Source: Nymphaea colorata
Taxonomy: Eukaryota > Streptophyta > Magnoliopsida > Nymphaeales > Nymphaeaceae
Reading direction: 5' to 3'
Length of the DNA: 64,000 bases
NCBI RefSeq assembly: GCF_008831285.2
Contig: NC_045146.1
Span: 4,846,972 to 4,910,971 of the forward strand
Under the pieces are notes generated by a model, which saw nothing but the letters and a program-made list of their open reading frames with translations, was not told the origin of the DNA and did not search any database. Positions 1 through 12,290 of this stretch are shown here, in pieces. The stretch's first letter is position 1. Each line of letters opens with the position of its first letter. Both the position numbers and the translations under genes were made by a program.

Positions 1-508
1 TTACCGGCCCAAAGCTTGTTACAAGGGTTCAGAAGAAAGCCCGATAGACTTGATATTACACAAAGCAAACTACACAAAACCGCCAAAGCGGTGGAACTCC
101 GTAGTAGCTTTTGGGGTGGTGAGGAATTTCTCCCAAGAGTGAAGGGTGGCTCAAAAGGAAAATCAAAATTCAAAAGCAAAAGAGAGTATGTGAAAAATTA
201 AGTAAAAGAAGAGAAAAAGCACTTGCCAATGGTTTAGAAGGCATCGAAGGCAAATTTCTCAAAGCATCAAATGCAAAAACTTTCACAATTACAAAATTTT
301 TCAACCAACATTAATTCCTCTACAAAGTCTCCAATGAGATGGAGAAAGATCTTCTTATTTCAGGTCTATGCCTAGCATTTCCCCTCGAGCGAGGATGGTT
401 CAACATCATTTGAAAAATGGATTTTCCAAACGATTTGCAAAAATTTGGTGCGTGAATCTTTGCTATTAAGCAAATTATTCAATTTGCTTAACAACAAAGA
501 GGGGCATC
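1..508 (+). mobile_element. 3' internal end of a Ty3/gypsy-type LTR retrotransposon
   Basis: This stretch directly precedes the long LTR that starts at 509 and runs off the left edge, so only the 3' end of the internal region is visible. No retrotransposon protein domain is recognisable; the only open stretch (16-201) is short and anonymous. Its end is purine-rich (polypurine tract about 494-508, AAAGAGGGGCATC), as expected just upstream of a 3' LTR on the plus strand. The clade (Tat/Ogre or Athila-like) is suggested only by the LTR length and this 3' context. The 5' LTR is outside the window. Confidence 0.55.
494..508 (+). other. Polypurine tract of the gypsy-type element
   Basis: The purine-rich run AAAGAGGGGCATC directly abuts the TGTTAACACC terminus at 509. 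In this class of element it would prime plus-strand DNA synthesis. The call rests on position and composition. Confidence 0.55.
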
Positions 509-3500
509 TGTTAACACCCCAAATTTTTCCACATCAAAATTGAAGCAATGTGAAAATTTCACAAAAGAATTGTGAAAATTTGCAATTTCAAAGCCAATTT
601 CGAATCTAAAGAACAATTAGATTCAAATCGTGAATTTAACCCGATACACGAATCCCAATGCAGGATTACGAGTCCAAATTCAATTACAAATGTCATTTGA
701 AATCCAAATCCAATTGCAAAATGCAAATTTTGACTTAGATCCAAGAATTGGATCTAATTCAGTCTAAAATGCTACGTGGGACCCACGTGTGGGCCCCACC
801 TAGCCCGTGTGGTCAAGAGCCCTCCCCAGGGGCCATGCCCCCCTCCATGTCAAAAAAAAATAATAAATAAATATTTTCTCTCAAATTAATTGAAGAAAAG
901 TCATTTTCAAGAAGAAATAAAGGAGAAACCTAGGAAAAGAGAGACATTTATGTCTCTCTCTCTTCTTTAACCAGATCCTCCTTAAAGAAAAAAATCATTT
1001 CCAAGGAAGCAATTACTAGACTGGTCAAACTCACCTAACCTACTTAATCCAAGTAGGTTTGACCCGGGTGCACTCAAATGTGGTGCCAATTCCAGCTAGG
1101 TTCGGTCACAATGGGCTCAACATAGTCAAAACGTAAGTCTGTCTCATGATCCAATTAATGGACGAAAATAGACTTTGACCGAACCAAACCCACTTTGACT
1201 AAACTCAGTCAAAGTACAATTTAGCTCAATTAAGAGCTTTCTTGACCCAAATTTATCAAATTACCTCAAATAAAGTCAAACTACTTGCAAATGAGCTTTG
1301 ACTTTGGTCAATTGGTCGAAATTGATCAATTTGGACAATTTTGCCCTTCTGCGGTCAACTTAAGATTAAAAAGCCTAAAATGGTTTATGAAAGGCAAATA
1401 AACATTTGAATTTGTCAAATGCTTGAATCAAATACCAAATTTAAATTGAATTTCTCAAGTGAAAGTTTGATTCAGTTGAAATCCATTTTCAATCAAGTTT
1501 TGGACGAAAATACCCTTTTCGAACCAAATTTGATAAAATTTTTAAATTTTATTAAAATTTAAATTTAATTATCATAATTCAATGGCATTTGGAGCTTAGT
1601 AACTAGGTTTTAACCTTATAAGCTCGATTTCAAACAAAAAAAAAATAAATAGTATAAAATAAGGGCAAAACCCTGTGTAAGGGCATTTTCGTCCAAAATT
1701 TTGGTCAAAATGGTCACCTAGGTCTGAACCCAAGTTGACCAAACCTAGCCCAGCCCACCTAGCTCGTGGAAATGGGCTGAGAAATGGTCAATTAGAGCCT
1801 TTAAAGTCTATTTAACTCATTTTACAAGTCCCCAAGGTCTTAAGTAAGTTCCCAAGGTGGTTGAACCCACCTCCTCCTCTATATAAACCTCCCCTTGGCC
1901 ACTAAGGGGGAGGACGAAATTTTGGAGCATTCTATCAAATTGCTGCAGCCAAGGAGCTAGGAGGGAGAAGCCAAGGAAGAGAGAAGAGGTTCGTCCAAGC
2001 CCCCTTCCCCTTTTTCTCCCATTCTCTTCTTCACTTTCTTCTATTCTCCCCATTGATTTTGCTAAGTTAGGGTGCTTAAGTGAACCCTTACTTAGGATTT
2101 TCGTGGTGAGAAGCCCTCTTTACCACTCCAAATTCCAGCAAGCAAGCTATTTCTTATTCTAGCTTTGCTAAGCTTGAATCCACGGTTGGATTCTTGCTTA
2201 GGATTGCTTGGGTTAGAAAACAAGTGAAGACGAAAGACAAACATCAAGACCGACCGCAAGGTAGGTGATCTTAACTCACTTCTCTTCTACTTTAGCTTAT
2301 TGTTGATTTATTTTAATTCCAACAATTCGTGGGAGGGTTTATTTTCATTTGCTTACGGCTGGGAATGATGTCCAGCTAAGGGAAACCTACGCTTCAATGT
2401 ACATGTTAATGCATAATGCATGCATATGTCGGTTTTTCTTAAATATGAACCCAAGTATCAAATTTCGAAATGGGCCCCAAGGCCACGTCCCTTTCAAAGG
2501 AACCAACTTAATACCATTTTGAACTCCCTACCATGAGAGAATCCCACGGTGAGAAAGTGATTTTGCTACATCACGTATGATGAAAATGCCTATAAGGGAT
2601 GGATACGTTTTTTATGAATGTGATCCACCCTTGCGTGGCGAAATGATGGACGAATAAGCTTGAGTATTGTTTTATTTTCTTTCTTATTCACAGTCATTTT
2701 GATTCATGTCTTTCAATTTAATTAATCAAGGGTAGTAGGGAAGATTTGAAACAAGTTCTCAATCTTCCTACATAAAAGAACCCAGCCATGAATCATCATG
2801 ATTCATGAGTCATGCGGTCCCTTGATAAAATTTCATTTTGAAAAGTAAGGTACGTATATGTATACATTGTTATATATGTACATATATGCATCTGATTTCT
2901 TGTCAAAAATTACATTCCTCCCTTAAAATCAGGTTGGAACATGTTTCCAAACCGGTCTTTAAGGAAATTGGCCATTTTTATTGATTTTTCTAGTGCAAGA
3001 TTATAAATTACTTTCATTTCATTTTTACTTAATTTCAGCAAACCCATACGTAAGATGTATGTATGTTGTTGAAATCAGACCATGTTTTATAGGAATTGGT
3101 TTAAGAATATCAAAATTTACGTATTTGAAATACCAACCATCCTAGAATCATCCAAAGGAGTTGATGATTTCATTACTACGAAATCTGGAATTTGAATAGA
3201 TTTGAAAAACTCATTGTTTCTATCTAAGAAACAAGTCCTTATTGGAATCAATGTCCACAATTTTCAGCTATTTAAATCAACACAAGGTCTGATTTTTAGC
3301 TATTTTGAGACAAAAGTGGACGTCATCCATGTCTCCCATCCGTTTCAAAGATTGAACTTGACATCATTTATATATTTTCATCATTTTGATAATTTTATGT
3401 CAAGCCTCAAGCTTATGGACTACATCTCTAATTCATGTGCTTAATCATATAATGAGCACATATAGAGAAAGTCCTACATTTTAATCAATCTTCATGTATA

Positions 3501-4322
3501 GATTGTATGACGTGCAATACGGACTTTGAGAGATTATGAGGGAGTGAAGAATGTATGTTTCATATGAATGAATCTTGATGGATTATGAGAGAGAGAAGAA
3601 TGAATGTTCCATATAGTTTCCATTCTCGTTTCATGCATTCACTTTCACTCAAAATCAATGGCACCACATGCACATTCTCAAGAAATTAAGTGATTCAAAT
3701 TTAAGTTGCAAAAAGTGACCAAGTCATATTGCAATGAGAATTTGTAAACTTCACTTAACTTCAAAAGAAAACACAAGCAATGCATTCATAATCTTTTGGC
3801 CAAAGTGCATTTGAAAAACAACATGTTTTCTAACAATTTGGAACCTATGTTCTTTCAAAAGAATGAATTCTACAAATCACATGATTTGACAAAAGAAGAG
3901 TTCAAAATCAATTTTTATCATAAGATGATCATCATCATCTAGAGTTCACAACAAAGAACTCAATTCCAAATCTTCAAAAATCCTCAAGAATTATGTGTTT
4001 CAAATAACACCAAAACAAAGGATTTTAAACCAACTTGAAAACCCCCAATATTCAAATTCATTTATTCAAAAAAATGAATTTCGGTTCTTGAATCCAAAAC
4101 CTCAATGCATAAGCATATAGGACTTACATCAATAACTCGTATATGATCCAAATGATCTTTAGTCCTTGGTCTAATTACCCCTGTTAAAGGCGGCAGGAAC
4201 GGTTGGACCTCGTACCGACGAGCGGATCCCTTTCTCTTGAAAATTTTCTCAAAACCCCAATTTTAAAAGAATTTTGCTGACTCGCATTTCGACCTTCTTG
4301 AAAAGGGAGTGGGGTGCGAACA
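509..4322 (+). repeat. 3' LTR (about 3.8 kb) of a Ty3/gypsy-type element
   Basis: The repeat starts TGTTAACACC directly after a polypurine tract and ends GGTGCGAACA, giving TGTT...AACA terminal inverted nucleotides. The length of 3,814 bp is very long for an LTR and typical of some plant gypsy lineages (Tat/Ogre/Athila). A TATAAA box sits at 1880-1887, placing the likely U3/R boundary about 1.4 kb in. No long coding frame is seen. The sequence is AT-rich with many CAAATT-type words. The partner 5' LTR lies outside the window, so neither LTR identity nor the target-site duplication can be checked. The boundaries are inferred from terminal motifs. Confidence 0.6.
1880..1887 (+). promoter_or_regulatory. 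LTR TATA box
   Basis: TATATAAA follows a pyrimidine-rich CTCCTCCTC stretch within the long LTR, the usual arrangement of a plant retrotransposon core promoter. Transcription would run rightward. Confidence 0.5.
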
Positions 4323-6202
4323 AACACTTCCTAAAGATACATCTATTGCAGTATGTACAATTGAGAAGGCAAACTCTCTAATAAATAGATTATTAGAAGA
4401 AAGTCGACTTTTTTTTAATTGATGAGCTTCATATGGTAAACATCTGTTGTCTTTAAGTATTTGTTAGGGCTGAAAAAGTGAGATAGATAGTCTTGGTCCT
4501 TTTGGTTGCATTGTCTTTAACAGCTCTCGAACTTTCTCTAAATTTTCCTTCAACTAGCAAAAAGATTCTGTCATCTCTTGACCTTTGACGTTTTCTTCTT
4601 TCAAATTATTCTGTTGTTTGACAGTACTCGAAAACCAGAACTAAGATTAGGCTGTTTAGCATTCCTTGATCACTTCTGAATTGTTTTAGGGATTGCTGAT
4701 ACCATGTTTTAACAAATACCTGCTTTTCCCTTGTGCATCCAGATGTGGTGGGTGCGAAGGTTCCTTGGGTACTGAAGTTTTTGTAGGTGGGGCAGGCTTA
4801 TAATATTTAATCATAGTCACAGATACATGTGATGTTTTCAGAAATTGTGATAATATCAAAAGATGCACAAAAGAAGGAACTGATTGTGAAAGTATCACCG
4901 AAATGTGACTATCATTAAGAAACTGTAAAACATTGCATATATTTTCATGTTGAATTTTTATGATTTGTTTTTTGCGTTTTTTATTCTTGTAAATATTATC
5001 ATTATTATGTAAATATTTTTTAATTCCCAAGTTTTGCTGATAAAGCAAAAAAATATCACAAATTTTATTTTTATTTTTCAAAAATATCTCATTCAAATGG
5101 GGAAAAGGAAAAACAAGAAAGAAGTGAAAAATCAAGATATATGAAACTAAAATGAAAATGAAATTATTGCAATTTTCTCATGATGGTTTTGCCAGACTAT
5201 GGAGCTCCCTTAAAAAACATTTTGAAATAAATTGTAGACTTTTTTTTTAGACTTCTTTTAAATTTTAATCACTGTAGCGGATATGCGCAGACCTGAACAG
5301 CTTTGGACTAGATTCTCATTCTTTCTTTCTTTGATTGAAACCTAATTGTACCCAACACCCACACGAGCGCCTCACTCTGAGCATGAGCTGTTATGGGTTA
5401 ATGGCTAAGAGAAAAAGAAGAAAAAAAAGGAAGAGTAGAGAAACTGCTAAAGGAAAGGAAAAAGGAAGCAGAGAGATCAGTCTCTACAGTCTCTATTTTG
5501 GGAACTGGATGAAGAGGAGGTTGCTGTTTACAAAAACAAACCCTGTGGGTTTCTGCAATCTCTATATACCCTCTCCTCCTTTTTGCCTCGCATCCCCTCC
5601 CCCATCTCTAGATACCCAGATGGAGTAACAGTTATCCTTCCACTCACAACCTCCCTTCTTCGACGCTTTCAGTTTTGTTTTGTTTCGTTCACCTTTCTTC
5701 CCCGTAAGGAAGAAAGATAAGCAAAAAGGAGAAGAATGCTCCCTCACCTAGGACGGCGCCTACACTTCATTAAAACTGTGAAGAGAGAACCATCTTGTGG
5801 TTTGATGTTGAAAGTTGAAACAACAACTGCTAACTGCCCGAAGTAAGCCACATTCACGTGTTACTAGAAAGCCTCCCTTCACCGTCGAACATAGTGCCTC
5901 TACGTGTACTGGCAGGGGATATGACTAATACCAGATTAAAAATCAACGACAAGAACAAGGCTCTCGTTAGGAGCTGGAAACAAAAACAGAGATGAGGATT
6001 TGGGAACCATTCGGCTGTGGAATTGGAGATGGAAATGATGATGGGAATAAAAATGAGATTAGAGAACAAAGATAAGCAGGAAGAAGACAAAATGTATTCC
6101 CAACTTCTACTCCAGCTCCAAAGCAGAGCATAAAAGAGCCTGCTAACCAGAAAAAAACAAAAAAAAGGAGAAAATGTTCCTCCTGAATCCCGAACCCAAC
6201 TG
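4323..6202. other. Unassigned DNA with a possible antisense copia leader
   Basis: No gene is recognised. At 4694-4703 the sequence TGCTGATACCA followed by TGTTTTAACA is the reverse complement of an LTR end (...TGTTAAAACA) plus a TGGTATCA primer-binding start, suggesting a decayed minus-strand copia leader whose LTR would lie to the right. The segment 5330-5750 is purine-rich then pyrimidine-rich. The segment 5960-6200 has the look of a decayed TIR element (GGAGCTGG...CCAGCTCC). Short frames here show no recognisable domain. Confidence 0.3.
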
Positions 6203-6207
6203 GCTTC

Positions 6208-6607
6208 TGTGAAGACACCAGATGACACATGGCAGAAAGTATGCAACGGCCAAATCAAAGATGACAAACTCAACGACTATATCAGCAAAGGCAATAGGCA
6301 TGACACAAGGCATGACAAAAGGAAAGAAGTATGCAACGATCAAATCAAGAAGGGAAAACTCAACGCCTATACCAGCAAAGGAAATACCAGCAAAGGAAGA
6401 CACACCCAATTCCATAAAGAAGGAATTAACGTCAATGGTGTATTCCAAAAATATAATCATAGACCCGTTGAGATCTGTACATCTATAAAAGCATAATGGA
6501 ACCTCAACTCAGCAAGTAGCTGTGATTGAGAGAAGAGGACGTAGGTTTATACCGAACCTCTATAAACACCTATTTCAAAATCTCTCTCTATTCTCTTGTC
6601 TTTAACA
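6208..6607 (+). repeat. 5' LTR of copia element
   Basis: It begins TGTGAAGACACC and ends CTTTAACA, immediately followed by the primer-binding site. TCTATAAAAGCA near 6480 is a good TATA box for the element's transcript. It differs from the 3' LTR at eight positions. Confidence 0.95.
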
Positions 6608-6620
6608 TGGTATCAGAGCC
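6608..6620 (+). other. Primer-binding site (initiator tRNA-Met)
   Basis: TGGTATCAGAGCC directly follows the 5' LTR and is the standard plant copia primer-binding site, complementary to the 3' end of initiator tRNA-Met. Confidence 0.95.
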
Positions 6621-6956
6621 ACCTTTGCGCAAAGGAAATTTCTGCGAGAGACTGGATACAATTCTGCAGCAAGACGGGAGGTCGAGCTAATTCTGAAACA
6701 GAGTTTTTTTTTTGGCAGAGTACTGGAAAACCTGTTGCGGTTTTCCCTGGCGTTACCAGCTTTGACGATGATAGGTGTCGACCAAGAGCTCTCTGGATTC
6801 ATTTGTCTCTGAAGATCCTTTACACCAATTTTGAGAATTTTTGGGGGCGTTACGGTTTTTTGAACGTCCGCTTGTCCCTGGAAGGCGTCTTCCTCTGTTT
6901 CTCCCCTGCTGCCATAACCGTGTGCTCCTCTTTATAAGTTGTCTTGTGTTGAGATC

Positions 6957-7505
6957 ATGGCATCGCCTAACTCATCTGCAACATGCGATTCGCCTCAAGA
7001 CACTGCTCTATTGAATAACCTGCTACCGATTGCACCTGCGCCAACCAGTCTACAACATCTATTGGCTGTAAAACTCACCTCTGATAACTATATGTTATGG
7101 GAAAATCAGCTGCAGCCTCTCCTCGTCTCATACAATCTGAAGGGCTTTGTTGATGGAACCAGGACTCGTCCGCCTGAGACAATCCTCAGTGAAGGTAAGG
7201 AAGTCCTCAACCCTACTTATATTGAATGGTTGCGAATGGATCAATTGTTACTTGGATGGATCATTTCATCTCTTTCGGAACCTGTTCATTCTCAAGTAGT
7301 GGGATTAAGATCATCCTATGAAGTCTGGACAAGATTGAAAAACACCTATGCGGCTCATTCTAGATCTAAGGTGATGCAATTGCGAGAACAACTTACTGTC
7401 TTAAAGAAAGGGACGAACAATATTGATGAACTCATACAAAAGGCAACGATGCTTGGTCATCAATTATCCATGGCTGGAAAACCTGTGGCTGAAGATGATT
7501 TAGTC
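6957..7505 (+). pseudogene. Copia gag N-terminal part (interrupted)
   Basis: The frame opens at ATG 6957 after a leader of about 350 nt. It shows the plant copia gag N-terminal signature (SDNYMLWENQL, then GFVDGT) and the following helical capsid-like region. In the family, gag forms the cytoplasmic virus-like particle that packages the transcript. The frame is broken where an antisense LTR fragment begins at 7506, introducing a stop near 7563. The gag C-terminus and its CCHC knuckle continue after the insertion. The start was chosen over an upstream TTG because ATG fits the conserved N-terminus. Confidence 0.85.
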
Positions 7506-7634
7506 TTGCATACTTCTTTCCTTTTGTCATGCCTTGTGTCATGCCCATTGCCTTTGCTGATATAGTCGTTGAGTTTGTCCTCTTTGATTTGGCTGTTGCA
7601 TACTTTCTGCCATGTGTCATCTGGTGTCTTCACA
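7506..7634 (-). repeat. Antisense copy of own LTR end inside gag
   Basis: These 129 bp are the reverse complement of the first 129 bp of this element's LTR (compare 6208-6336), ending exactly at the LTR terminus (TTCACA at 7634). The insert sits in gag and is flanked by an 11 bp direct repeat AGTCTTGCATA (7502-7512 and 7648-7658). At its right edge 9 bp arms CATCTGGTG / CACCAGATG (7618-7641) form a hairpin. It destroys the gag-pol frame. Confidence 0.9.
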
Positions 7635-7651
7635 CCAGATGCTTTTAAGTC

Positions 7652-10600
7652 TTGCATATCTTAAGAGCACTCCCACAGGGATACAATGCTTTTAAGACAT
7701 CTATAGCCACTAGATCTGATCCATTGTCTCTAACCGATCTCTATAGTATGTTGTTAACACATGAATCCCAGCTGAAAGAAACAGAGATTGATGCTGGTCC
7801 AACCGTCAATTTCTTACACAAGAACAGTCCTTCTTATAGTCATCCAAAAATCAGTACTAGGTACAAGCAAAACAGAAATCGGGTGGTTTGTCAATACTGT
7901 GATAAACCAGGCCATTCAGCCGAGATGTGCTTCAAGATTACCAAAAATGGAGGCAAACAACAATCAAATCATGCTGCCAATAAAGATATTTCTCCACCTC
8001 GTGCTCTTTATGCTTCTCATGCAGGAATGAATGATGCAATGTGGTATCCGGATTCTGGAGCCACACACCATGTGACAAATGATCTGAACGCATTATCTGA
8101 GCATGTCCGTTATGAAGGGAAGGAAAGGGTGCGCATAGGAAATGGCACAGGTCTGCACATTCTTAACCATGGTTCCTCTTATTTTACAAAAAATGATTCC
8201 AGATTCTTACTTAAGGACATATTACATGTTCCTCACATTATTAAAAATTTGATTTCTGTTCATAAATTTACCAATGACAATAATGTTATTATGGAATTTT
8301 ACCCTCATGTTTGTATTGTGAAGGATCTGAAGACAAGGAGTGAACTCTTTCGAGGACCAAGTCAAAATGGCCTTTACTGTTTTAAATTTGATGATGTAGG
8401 ATGCAATAAGTTGAACGCAAGCAATAATGACGTCTTCCTTGGAGAAAGAACGTCGGTTGATCAATGGCATAGTCGTCTAGGACATGCCGCCTATCGTGTG
8501 GTTCAGCAAGTTATTAGTCATTTTGGATTACCTTTGTATGGACATTTTAAACCTCATGTGTGCATTGACTGCCTATGGGGAAAGTTTCATGCTTTACCAT
8601 TTTCAGTAATTCAACTCATACTATTTCTAAGCCTCTTGATTTAATTTACTCTGATGTGTGGGGTCCTGCTCCTATTCTAAGCTTTGATAGATTCAAATAT
8701 TATGTTCACTTTATTGATGCTCACACGAAGTTTTCTTAACTCAAAAATCTGATGTGGTGGCTGCATTTTCTGATTTCAAAAACAAAGCTGAAAACCTTTT
8801 TGAGAGAAAAATCAAATGTTTCCAATCTGATGGAGGTGGTGAGTTCACAGCACTCAAACCAATTCTTGATACTGCAGGAATATCCCATCGTGTTTCATGC
8901 CCTCACACACATGAACAAAATGGAGCCACTGAACGCAAACACAGGCATATAGTTGAAACAGGCTTATGTCTTTTAAGTCACGCTCATATGCCTCAAAAAT
9001 TCTGGTCTTGTGCTTTTGCCACTGCTGTATATTTGATCAATAGGTTACCCTCTCATATTACTGGCCATAAAAGCCCTTTTGAAATACTCCATGGCCTTGA
9101 ACCGGATTTCAAATTCCTTAAAATTTTTGGCTGCGCATGTTATCCCAACCTTCGGCCTTACCGCCAAAATAAACTTGATTTCAAAACCGAGGAACATGTT
9201 TTTGTCGGGTATAGTAGCAAACACAAGGGATACCTATGTTTGAACAAAAAGACGAACAAAATTCTTATCTCTCGAAATGTGACTTTTGATGAACATAAAT
9301 TTCCATTCCAAAATGTTTCCAACGAGTCTGATTTAAAATCGTTCTCCACCTCCCAAACTCATACTCCTCTACTCATTCCCATTACCTCGTCCTATATTCC
9401 TCCTTGACCAGCCATAGTTCTTCCCCCCTCTAGTGATAACCATGATGAAAGACGTGATCAGCCCACTAATCGTTCAGACGTGATCCCAACCAACTCAGAC
9501 CCGTCTCAAGCTGCATCTGTCCCATCACCCATTCTTGCACCTTCGTCTTCACCTATCCCTGTCCAAACTGCCCCTCGTGCCCGTACTCACACTATGACCA
9601 CTCGCTCCATGAACGGCCTCAAAATACCCAAGGTTCTCACATCTACTGTCCATCCCATACCTGCTGCTTTTCTCACTCAATCTCTAGATCTTCTTGAACC
9701 AACATTTTACGCTAAAGCCAAATCCTACCCCCACTGGGTTCAAGCGATGCGCACTGAATATAACGCTCTTCTTAACAACCATACTTGGACCCTTGTTCCT
9801 CGACCTGCCAACCAAAACATTGTAGGGTGAAAATGGATATTCAAAGTCAAAAGGAAAGCCGATGGCTCTCTGGAACGCTACAAGGCACGTCTTGTAGCCA
9901 AGGGCTACACGCAAGAAGAAGGCGTAGACTATTTTGACACCTTCAGTCCTGTCGTTAAACCCACCACCATTAGAACAATCTTAACTCTTGCGGTGACTTT
10001 TAAGTGGGTTGTGCATCAACTTGACGTTCATAATGCTTTTCTCAATGGTGAACTACAGGAAACGGTCTTTATGGATCAACCACCCGGCTTCGAACAACAG
10101 CCTAATTTCGTTTGCAAGCTTCAAAAGGCGATCTATGGTCTCAAACAAGCTCCTCGAGCTAGGTATCAAAAACTTAGCCACACCTTGGTAAGCAATGGTT
10201 TTTCTATTTCTAAAACTGACACCTCTCTTTTTATTTCTCAACAGGGGTCTAGTGTGGTATATGTATTAGTGTATGTCGATGACATACTAGTCACTGGAAA
10301 TTCTCCTCACCACATCGACAAATTGGTCAAATATCTAAGCACAACCTTTGCTTTAAAAGATCTTGGACTGCTCCACTATTTTCTTGGCATCAATGTCTGT
10401 CACTCTGTCGGGGGCCTCCTTTTATCTCAACAACAATACTGCCTGGACCTTCTCAAACGAACCAACATGGTTGGCGCCAAACCAGCCCCCTCGCCTATGT
10501 CAACCTCACAAAATCTATCACAAGTCACCGACGTAGCATATCACAACCCTACTGAATACCGGCAGGTGGTCGGAGCTCTGCAATATCTAACATTAACACG

Positions 10601-11233
10601 ACCAGACTTAGCATTTCCAGTAAACAAAGTCTGTCAATTCATGCACAGACCCACTCAAGAGCATTGGACAGCAGTCAAAAGGATACTTCGTTATGTCAAA
10701 GGCACCGTTCACTTTGGACTATTGATACGGCCATCAACCAGTCTACATCTAAACACCTACTCTGATGCAGATTGGGCTGGGTGCCCCGATGACCGTAAAT
10801 CCATAGGGGGATATGCTGTATTCTTAGGGCCCAATATCATCTCTTGGAGCTCCAAAAAGCAACACACTGTTGCTCACTCAAGTTCAGAAGCGGAATACAG
10901 GGCCGTTGCAAATGCCACTGCAGAACTCATATGGGTTCAGTATCTCCTACAAGAGCTTCAGATCTCCATCCCATCTACTCCAATTCTCTGGTGTGACAAT
11001 ATCAGTGCAACCTATATGGCGGCTCACCCAGTTTTCCATAGTCGAAGCAAACATATTGAACTTGATGTTCACTTTGTTTGCGACCGCATTGCCAAAAACC
11101 AACTGCTAGTTAAACATATTCCATCCAACCATCAACTAGCCGATATTCTCACCAAACCGCTGCCCATCACTCCCTTCCAAACTCTTCATTCCAAACTCAA
11201 CGTCATTCCTGGCCCGTTGAGTTTGCAGGGGGA
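7652..11233 (+). pseudogene. Copia gag C-terminus and pol (broken)
   Basis: Domain order is visible. A CCHC zinc knuckle lies near 7890-7930 (CQYCDKPGHSAEMC). Aspartic protease follows near 8045 (DSGATHH), then the GAG-pre-integrase HHCC region near 8465-8570. The integrase core has SDGGGEF near 8828 and its E in NGATERKHR near 8920. Reverse transcriptase carries YVDDILVTG near 10270. RNase H spans about 10760-11130 ([17 protein letters not shown]). In the family these process the polyprotein, copy the RNA and insert the cDNA. Breaks are a frame change near 8605, a stop and shift near 8740, and stops at 9405-9407 and 9828-9830. From 9993 a frame of more than 1.2 kb remains open through RNase H into the 3' LTR. 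Confidence 0.95.
11227..11233 (+). other. Polypurine tract of copia element
   Basis: AGGGGGA directly precedes the 3' LTR terminus TGTGAAG, the expected site of plus-strand priming. Confidence 0.8.
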
Positions 11234-11633
11234 TGTGAAGACACCAGATGACACATGGCAGAAAGTATGCAACGGCCAAATCAAAGAGGACAAACTCAAC
11301 GACTACATCAGCAAAGGCAATGGGCATGACACAAGGCATGACAAAAGGAAAGAACTATGCAACGATCAAATCAAGAAGGGAAAACTCAACGCCTATACCA
11401 GCAAAGCAAATACCAGCAAAGGAAGACACACCCAATTCCATAAGGAAGGAATTAATGTCAATGGTGTATTCCAAAAATATAATCATAGACCCGTTGAGAT
11501 CTGTACATCTATAAAAGCATAATGGAACCTCAACTCAGCAAGTAGCTGTGATTGAGAGAAGAGGACGTAGGTTTATACCGAACCTCTATAAACACCTATT
11601 TCAAAATCTCTCTCTATTCTCTTGTCTTTAGCA
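11234..11633 (+). repeat. 3' LTR of copia element
   Basis: Same 400 bp length as the 5' LTR and 98% identical by direct comparison. It ends TTTAGCA where the 5' LTR has TTTAACA. The repeat is followed by the target duplication GCTTC. Confidence 0.95.
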
Positions 11634-11869
11634 GCTTCCTCGAGCAAGAAAGCGCCAAAACTTTCAGGTTCGCCAGAGGCAGGCCTTCCATTCAGCAATT
11701 ACCAAGTGTCAACAAAAGGCTGCGTACTGGCATCTCTTGATTGTGGTTTAGGTCACAATGAGTTGTCCATGGCACCGTCTGCACTGGACTTAGCAGGATG
11801 GAGCAAAAGGTCATTAAACCCATTGCAAACCGACAACCAAAGAATATTTTATTTTAAAAACCAATTTTT

Positions 11870-12290
11870 CTGCCGATAATATGCGTGCTTCTAGTGGTAG
11901 GAACCAGATCCCATGTGTTATTGGCCTGAGTAGCTTTGACTTCTTCATCCATGGCATAAACCCATCCTAGCTTCTCAAAGGCTTGGAGCAAGCCAGAGAA
12001 TAACTTCAGACCGGTTTAACGATGCGAACGTTGGATTGGATCATCATGCTATGAATGTTTCCAGCTATGAATGTTTCCAGCAGCATTTTTTTTGTAAGAG
12101 TGGTTCGGAATTCCCTATTGAAACGAAACTGAGAAGGCGTCATGTAATTGAGTTCCACGTCTACGACATTGTCTTCTTCTTGAGAATTCACAATATAATT
12201 TGGATGTTGCCTATCGGTCATGATGTGATTTCTTCTTCGTATCCTTGCTGCACCTGTTACCTGCACCTTTTTCTTTTTGAAAAATCCCAC
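11870..12290 (-). pseudogene. Antisense copia pol scrap (start of reverse transcriptase)
   Basis: Reading the minus strand near 11990 gives AMDEEVKATQANNTWDLVP followed by IIGRK. This matches the conserved start of the copia reverse-transcriptase domain (AM..E..AL..N.TW.LVP...IG.K). The stretch before it (to 12290) has the basic linker HHMTxxxHPNY-like feature usual between integrase and RT. The frame breaks soon after. No LTR is visible. The RT part is convincing; the rest is inferred. Confidence 0.55.

Larger units (their letters stand above)
6208..11633 (+). mobile_element. Complete but coding-dead Ty1/copia retrotransposon
   Basis: This 5,426 bp element is bounded by two 400 bp LTRs (6208-6607 and 11234-11633) and flanked by a perfect 5 bp target-site duplication GCTTC (6203-6207 and 11634-11638). 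The gag, protease, integrase, reverse transcriptase and RNase H order defines Ty1/copia. The gag start (SDNYMLWENQL-type motif) and pol resemble the Ale/Retrofit group, but the lineage is inferred. Eight of 400 LTR positions differ (2.0%), so insertion was fairly recent. The coding region is broken by an internal antisense LTR piece, a frameshift near 8605, another shift or stop near 8740, and in-frame stops at 9405 and 9828. It could move only with help from another copy. Confidence 0.95.

Noticed and set aside
11218-11522. RNase H frame running into the 3' LTR as a fusion protein
   Set aside because: The frame simply reads through the polypurine tract into the LTR; copia pol normally ends here and no domain is gained.
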